Positions 59,806-64,000 of a DNA stretch of 64,000 nucleotides are shown here, piece by piece. Numbering within the stretch: the first letter of the stretch is position 1; the number at the start of each line of letters is the position of its first letter. The notes below the pieces were generated by a model. The model had not been told where the DNA came from. It was given only the letters and a program-made list of their open reading frames with translations, and did not search any database. The position numbers and the translations under genes are program-made. Source of the stretch: Lactococcus petauri (lineage in GTDB: Bacteria > Bacillota > Bacilli > Lactobacillales > Streptococcaceae). The stretch covers positions 162,400 to 226,399 of the forward strand of contig NZ_MUIZ01000004.1 in assembly GCF_002154895.1 (NCBI RefSeq), given 5' to 3'.

Positions 59806-61650
59806 ATGCGTAAAACATTCCAATCAACAAAAGACTTTTTTAAAAATACGTTTCATTATTTTGGTCCCGTCATCTTTTTTCACCTCTTACTTTTACTCGT
59901 TGTAGTTCCGACATTAACAGCGACCACTAATTTTTTACTTCACCGTAAGGAGATTGATTATCTGGCTTATGATAATGTACTCTCGATTTTCAGTCAACAT
60001 CCCCTCACAGCGTTTGCTCTAGTAGGTATTTTGGTCCTGATTGTAGTTTCGGTATTCTTAGAATTTACTTTTCTAACGATACTGGTTCACTTTGTGAAGC
60101 AAAAAGAAAAAGTCACAATTCCTGAGTTACTTTATGCAACATTTTCACGGTTGCGACATCTCAGACCCTCTCTTATCTTATTTTTCTTGTTTTATTTTAT
60201 GTTAGTTTTGCCTTTAAGTGGTTTTGCCAGCGGTATAGACATTATTTCCGCTATTCAAGTGCCTAACTTCATCTTGGAGTTTATTGCAACTAACAATTGG
60301 TGGCTTTTGACAGCCTACATTTTACTGACTTTATTATCCATGTTTATTGGATACCGTCTAATTTTTGTTCTGCCGCTCATGATTTTGCAGCAGAAAAAAC
60401 TTAGGACCTCATTGAGTGTCAGCTGGCAGATGAGCAAAGGAAAATTTAAAGTTTTCTTTTTCCGCTTTATAGCAATTTTCATCAGTTTACTGGCTTCTTT
60501 CTGGGTAATCAGTCAACTCTTGATTTTGTTGCAATCCGCAATTGATCATCACATGCCTCAAATAGCGTTAGCATCTGCGACGATGATTATGTTTATTATT
60601 CAAGTTTCAGCTTTACTACACATGCTTTTGTCACTGATTTTGATTTTCTATGTGGTCATTAATTTGTTAGAGGAATTAACACCAGAAGAAATCTATGTTG
60701 AGCTAAAAGCTTTTCAACTATTGCCTAAAGGTTGGCGTTGGATGAGCCGAAGTTTATTGGGGTTTTTTACAGTCCTGTTTATTGCGCTCATTGGTGTTTT
60801 TAACGTTTATTACCTCAGCCAGGATACCTTATCAAATCCACTTATTATTTCACATCGTGGTGTGTCCGAGAAAAATGGTGTTCAAAATACAATTCCCGCC
60901 TTGATTGAAACTAGCCAAACCTATCATCCAGATTATGTTGAGATGGATGTACGTGAAACAAAGGACAAGCAATTTGTTGTCATGCATGATGAAAATTTAC
61001 GTCATTTAGCTGGAGTGAACAAGAAAGTAAATGAATTGACTTTAGCTGAACTCACCAAACTCACTGTCCGAGAAAATGGTAAATCTGCCCCTTTACCAAG
61101 CTTTGATGAATACTTGAAAGAAGCAGATAGGCTTGATCAAAAATTACTGATTGAAATTAAAATCCCGCTTAAGGAAGATGTCAATGCAGTAAGTAAAAAT
61201 TTCTTGCAACGTTATAAAAAAGATATTGAAGCAAGAAAACATCAAGTACAATCTTTAAGCTTTGATTTGTCACGCAGTCTAAAAAATCATGATTCATCTG
61301 CTTTTGTATCTTACATTATGACCTACAACCTTATCGGAGTACCGAAAAGTAATGTTGATGCATTTTCAGTTGAAATATCGACATTGGATTCGGAATTTGT
61401 GGAAAAAGCGCACGATTATGGTAAAAAAGTTTATGCTTGGGATGTTAATGATGCCAATACAGTACAACGTATGCGTTTATACGATGTTGATGGCTTAATC
61501 ACAGATGATATATCGGTAGTCAAGAAAACTATCGAAAATACGCAAAGCGGTATGAGCTTTGCACAGAAAATTCGCATTTACTTATTAGATTTAGGAAATG
61601 CAGATTTAACAGATCTGAGCTCAGATAGTTTTTCTAGTTTTAATGTGTAG
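59806..61650 (+). CDS. Membrane-bound glycerophosphodiester phosphodiesterase
   Basis: A 614-residue protein. The first 335 residues form the GPDPase membrane domain, with about seven or eight hydrophobic helices. Residues 345-590 are a glycerophosphodiester phosphodiesterase TIM barrel: LIISHRGVSEKNGVQNTIPAL near 346 (catalytic His), EMDVRETKDKQFVVMHDENL near 380 (metal and second His), and DVNDANTVQRMRLYDVDGLITDD near 545. It releases glycerol-3-phosphate from glycerophosphodiesters, possibly including lipoteichoic-acid or phospholipid products. GCAGGA precedes the ATG. It is a single gene. Confidence 0.92.
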   Translation: MRKTFQSTKDFFKNTFHYFGPVIFFHLLLLLVVVPTLTATTNFLLHRKEIDYLAYDNVLSIFSQHPLTAFALVGILVLIVVSVFLEFTFLTILVHFVKQKEKVTIPELLYATFSRLRHLRPSLILFFLFYFMLVLPLSGFASGIDIISAIQVPNFILEFIATNNWWLLTAYILLTLLSMFIGYRLIFVLPLMILQQKKLRTSLSVSWQMSKGKFKVFFFRFIAIFISLLASFWVISQLLILLQSAIDHHMPQIALASATMIMFIIQVSALLHMLLSLILIFYVVINLLEELTPEEIYVELKAFQLLPKGWRWMSRSLLGFFTVLFIALIGVFNVYYLSQDTLSNPLIISHRGVSEKNGVQNTIPALIETSQTYHPDYVEMDVRETKDKQFVVMHDENLRHLAGVNKKVNELTLAELTKLTVRENGKSAPLPSFDEYLKEADRLDQKLLIEIKIPLKEDVNAVSKNFLQRYKKDIEARKHQVQSLSFDLSRSLKNHDSSAFVSYIMTYNLIGVPKSNVDAFSVEISTLDSEFVEKAHDYGKKVYAWDVNDANTVQRMRLYDVDGLITDDISVVKKTIENTQSGMSFAQKIRIYLLDLGNADLTDLSSDSFSSFNV

Positions 61651-61661
61651 TATTTAATGTT

Positions 61662-61695
61662 GAAAGGCAAAGGGTCAAGGCTCTTTGCCTTTCTT
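61662..61695 (+). terminator. Terminator of the phosphodiesterase gene
   Basis: GAAAGGCAAAG (61662-61672) pairs perfectly over 11 bp with CTTTGCCTTTC (61683-61693). The T-tract is poor. Confidence 0.65.
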
Positions 61696-61701
61696 AACTT
61701 G

Positions 61702-61710
61702 TGCTATAAT
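61702..61710 (+). promoter_or_regulatory. Extended -10 promoter of the ABC-F gene
   Basis: TGCTATAAT, with TATAAT at 61705-61710 and a TG extension; no good -35 box. Confidence 0.55.
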
Positions 61711-61752
61711 AAGTAAGAGTATTCAGAGAAAAAGATAGGATTTAGATAGAAC

Positions 61753-63603
61753 ATGGCAGATTTTTTAGTATCAGAATTAACAAAAAGCGTAGGAGATAAA
61801 ACACTTTTTGATAAAATTTCATTTATTATACATAACCTCGATCGCATAGGGCTATTGGGCACAAATGGTACAGGTAAAACAACCTTGCTTAATACGATTG
61901 CGGGCATTCAAGGTTTTGATGGAGATGTTTCTCCATTTACTCACCCCCAAGATTATAAAATTACCTATTTGACTCAAGAGCCAGATTTTGATGATGAAGC
62001 AAGTATCATGGATACTGTTCTGGATGATTCACTTCCCCAAATGAAGGCCATAAAAAGATATGAAGCCGCACTTTTAAATATTGAAGATTTAAGCAAATTT
62101 GAACGTGCCCAATCTGATATGGATGCTTTAAACGCTTGGCAAGTAGAAGCAGATGTGAAAACAGTTTTAACAAAACTCAAATTGCCAGATTTTTCTTCAA
62201 AGATAGGCTCGCTTTCAGGAGGACAAAAGCGCCGTGTGCAATTAGCCCAAGCGCTTGTCAATCCGTCTGATTTACTTTTGCTTGATGAACCTACCAACCA
62301 CCTTGATGTGGATACTATCGCATGGCTGCAAAACTATCTCAAAAATAGTAAGAGAACAGTGCTTTTTGTGACACATGATCGTTATTTTTTGGACAATGTG
62401 GCGACACGTATATTTGAGCTAGACAAGTCAAAACTCAAAGAATACCAAGGGAATTATCAAGATTATTTGGCGCAACGTGCTGAAGCAGAGGAACGTGAAG
62501 CTGCAAGCTTGCATAAAAACCAACAGCTTTACAAATCAGAATTAGCTTGGATACGCAAGTCTCCGCAAGCACGAGCAACTAAACAACAGGCACGTATTGA
62601 CCGTTTTGAAAGCTTAAAAGAAGATGTACGTACAGATAAAGACTTGGGTGATGTAGACATCAGCTTGGCGACGACACGTTTAGGAAAAAAAGTCATTAAT
62701 TTTGAAAATGCAGCTTTTGCATTTCCTGATCGTCCAATCTTTTCTGACTTGAACTGGATTGTACAGAATAAAAGTCGTGTTGGTATCGTTGGTGATAATG
62801 GTGTAGGTAAATCAACCTTGCTCAATATTATCGCCGGAGAACTTGAGTTGACATCAGGAACGATGGATATCGGTGAGACTGTTAAGATTGGATACTTCAG
62901 TCAAGAAATACGTGGACTTGAAGAGGATAAACGCATCATTAATTTCTTGGAAGAAGTAGCTTCCGCTAGCCAAAATACAAGCGGTGAGACAATTTCGATT
63001 GTTAATCTTTTGGAACAATTCCTCTTTCCTAGAAGTACACATGGGACTTTGATTCGTAAACTTTCTGGTGGTGAGAAGAAGCGCCTTTACCTCTTAAAAA
63101 TATTATTAACACAACCTAATGTTCTGCTCTTGGATGAGCCAACCAATGATTTGGATATTGCAACTTTGACAGTTTTAGAAGATTTTCTTGCAAAATTCCC
63201 TGGCGCTGTAATTACCGTAAGTCACGACCGGTATTTCCAAGACAAGGTTTCCAATGAGCTCTTGGCTTTTGAGGATGGAAAAATTAACCATCTTTTTGGT
63301 GCTTATAGTGACTACTTGGCGACAAAAGTGGCAGCTCCTGTGGAAGTAGCAGCTCCGAAAGTTGATACACGCGTACGCGAAGATGCAAAACCAAAGATGA
63401 CTTGGGCCGAGAAGCAAGAATGGGCAACCATCGAAGAAGATATTGCAAAATTAGAAGAACGAATAGAAGAAATTGATTCTGAAATGAACGAAAATGGTTC
63501 AGATGCCGGTATGCTTTCTACTCTTCAAAAAGAATTAGATCAAGTAACGACAGAACTTGAGACAAAATATGAGCGCTGGGAAATGCTCAGTGAAAAAATA
63601 TAA
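61753..63603 (+). CDS. ABC-F family ATPase
   Basis: A 616-residue soluble protein with two ABC domains and no membrane segments. Domain 1 has GLLGTNGTGKTTLLN near 34 and SLSGGQKRRVQLAQAL near 155, with LLLDEPTNHLD near 177; domain 2 has GIVGDNGVGKSTLLN near 345 and LSGGEKKRLYLL near 438, with LLLDEPTNDLD near 458. The linker (about 235-305) has the KSPQARATKQQARI motif, and a C-terminal coiled coil (from 555) resembles Uup/YfmR types. ABC-F proteins act on the ribosome, as translation factors or antibiotic protection. ATG 61753 has a weak site (ATAGGA and AGATAGA). Confidence 0.93.
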   Translation: MADFLVSELTKSVGDKTLFDKISFIIHNLDRIGLLGTNGTGKTTLLNTIAGIQGFDGDVSPFTHPQDYKITYLTQEPDFDDEASIMDTVLDDSLPQMKAIKRYEAALLNIEDLSKFERAQSDMDALNAWQVEADVKTVLTKLKLPDFSSKIGSLSGGQKRRVQLAQALVNPSDLLLLDEPTNHLDVDTIAWLQNYLKNSKRTVLFVTHDRYFLDNVATRIFELDKSKLKEYQGNYQDYLAQRAEAEEREAASLHKNQQLYKSELAWIRKSPQARATKQQARIDRFESLKEDVRTDKDLGDVDISLATTRLGKKVINFENAAFAFPDRPIFSDLNWIVQNKSRVGIVGDNGVGKSTLLNIIAGELELTSGTMDIGETVKIGYFSQEIRGLEEDKRIINFLEEVASASQNTSGETISIVNLLEQFLFPRSTHGTLIRKLSGGEKKRLYLLKILLTQPNVLLLDEPTNDLDIATLTVLEDFLAKFPGAVITVSHDRYFQDKVSNELLAFEDGKINHLFGAYSDYLATKVAAPVEVAAPKVDTRVREDAKPKMTWAEKQEWATIEEDIAKLEERIEEIDSEMNENGSDAGMLSTLQKELDQVTTELETKYERWEMLSEKI

Positions 63604-63629
63604 AAAGCAAGCGAGTTCTTGCTTTTTTT
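63602..63629 (+). terminator. ABC-F terminator
   Basis: AAAAAGCAAG (63602-63611) pairs with CTTGCTTTTT (63618-63627), followed by T residues. Confidence 0.9.
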
Positions 63630-63799
63630 GTTTCTTTTTCTATTTTGATTGTCATAATATATTTTTAGATATGAAATAGTAAAATAGACTATAGAATTAA
63701 TTAATGATGAGGAATATGTACATTTATAAAAAATATACTTCCCCAAAAAGGGATTAGTTATTATTTTCAAATTGAAAAATCATTATTTAATAAATAGTT

Positions 63800-64000
63800 T
63801 CAATATAGATTTTTATTAATTACTTTTTTGTTAATATACTCTCCTAATTTTATCCATGATTTTTTATCAAAGATATTTTTAAAATAATAGTAGTTCTCTT
63901 GGTCTACATCATATCCGATTGTATCAGAAATAATTATATCTGCTTTTTTGTAATTCTCAGTTATTTCTATTAAATTTCTATTATAGATATTTTTCAATGT
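63800..64000 (-). CDS. 3' end of an unidentified gene, cut by the window edge
   Basis: The minus-strand frame is open from the window edge to TGA at 63802-63800 and encodes at least 66 residues. It is rich in Lys, Ile, Asn and Tyr, much more AT-rich than the preceding genes. The segment KKADIIISDTIGYDVDQ reads like the end of a Rossmann-type strand with a short loop, as in glycosyltransferase or sugar-processing enzymes, but this is a weak resemblance. A TTG at 63997 could be a start, but the frame continues upstream, so I treat it as partial. Confidence 0.5.
   Translation of the reverse strand, partial: TLKNIYNRNLIEITENYKKADIIISDTIGYDVDQENYYYFKNIFDKKSWIKLGEYINKKVINKNLY

Overview
The window looks like chromosomal DNA of a low-GC lactic acid bacterium of the genus Lactococcus. 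The evidence is a pyrR-pyrP-pyrB-carA operon without carB, several Spx paralogues, N5-(carboxyethyl)ornithine synthase, the mevalonate genes mvaS/thiolase/mvaA, and AGGAGG-type ribosome binding sites with U-rich intrinsic terminators. The padC/padR pair suggests a species outside the L. lactis/cremoris group (for example the garvieae group), but this is inferred from gene content only. I see no rRNA, tRNA, CRISPR array, intact insertion sequence or prophage.

Layout. 1-4.1 kb: pyrimidine operon with a PyrR attenuator, and a second PyrR-type hairpin before pyrB. 4.1-7.1 kb: bioY, an Spx paralogue with an overlapping upstream ORF, a 41-residue membrane peptide, queA and an unknown partner gene. 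7.1-8.1 kb: a gene remnant and two divergent XRE regulators. 8.2-21.4 kb: a wall-polymer (teichoic-acid-like) locus. It encodes an ABC exporter whose ATPase carries a LysM domain, four CDP-glycerol glycerophosphotransferase-family proteins, glycerol-3-phosphate cytidylyltransferase, UDP-GlcNAc 2-epimerase, an alpha/beta-hydrolase-like protein, a phosphodiester glycosidase and a degenerate LCP protein. Base composition changes sharply from gene to gene here. 21.5-24.5 kb: nagB with a NagR-like operator, glpK and a TetR regulator. 24.7-32.8 kb: a giant fused 2-hydroxyacyl-CoA dehydratase activase, a Gfo/Idh oxidoreductase with a TIM-barrel protein and GntR regulator, and an SDR enzyme. 32.8-36.5 kb: divergent mvaS and thiolase-mvaA. 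36.5-40.7 kb: rpsP, khpA, a cysteine-free Spx paralogue, padC/padR and a CNNM/CBS membrane protein. 40.8-46.7 kb: a secreted fumarate-reductase-like lipoprotein, corA, an Asp23/Gls24 stress operon, ceo and a second glsB copy in inverted orientation. 46.8-52.8 kb: methyltransferase, DUF421/DUF3290 pair, amino-acid permease, rimM-trmD-HAD-DUF1149. 52.9-63.6 kb: DegV, an ArcD-like carrier with an M20 dipeptidase, cca-pepD, a membrane glycerophosphodiesterase and an ABC-F protein. The last 200 bases hold the 3' end of an unidentified gene.

How the parts relate. The wall-polymer locus takes glycerol phosphate through CDP-glycerol to a polymer exported by TagGH; glpK and the glycerophosphodiesterase touch the same pool. 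mvaS, thiolase and mvaA together cover acetyl-CoA to mevalonate. The carrier/dipeptidase pair at 53.9-56.9 kb resembles streptococcal arcD-arcT detached from arcABC.

The most unusual patterns are: (1) four genes whose start codon lies exactly six bases after a good -10 box with no usable ribosome binding site (XRE repressor, thiolase, rimM, cca), suggesting leaderless mRNAs; (2) an inverted glsB pair with 107 identical bases inside otherwise diverged copies, suggesting gene conversion; (3) the ATPase-TM-LysM exporter subunit; (4) Spx paralogues with one or no cysteine. I did not find a clear candidate for a wholly new defence or mobile system.
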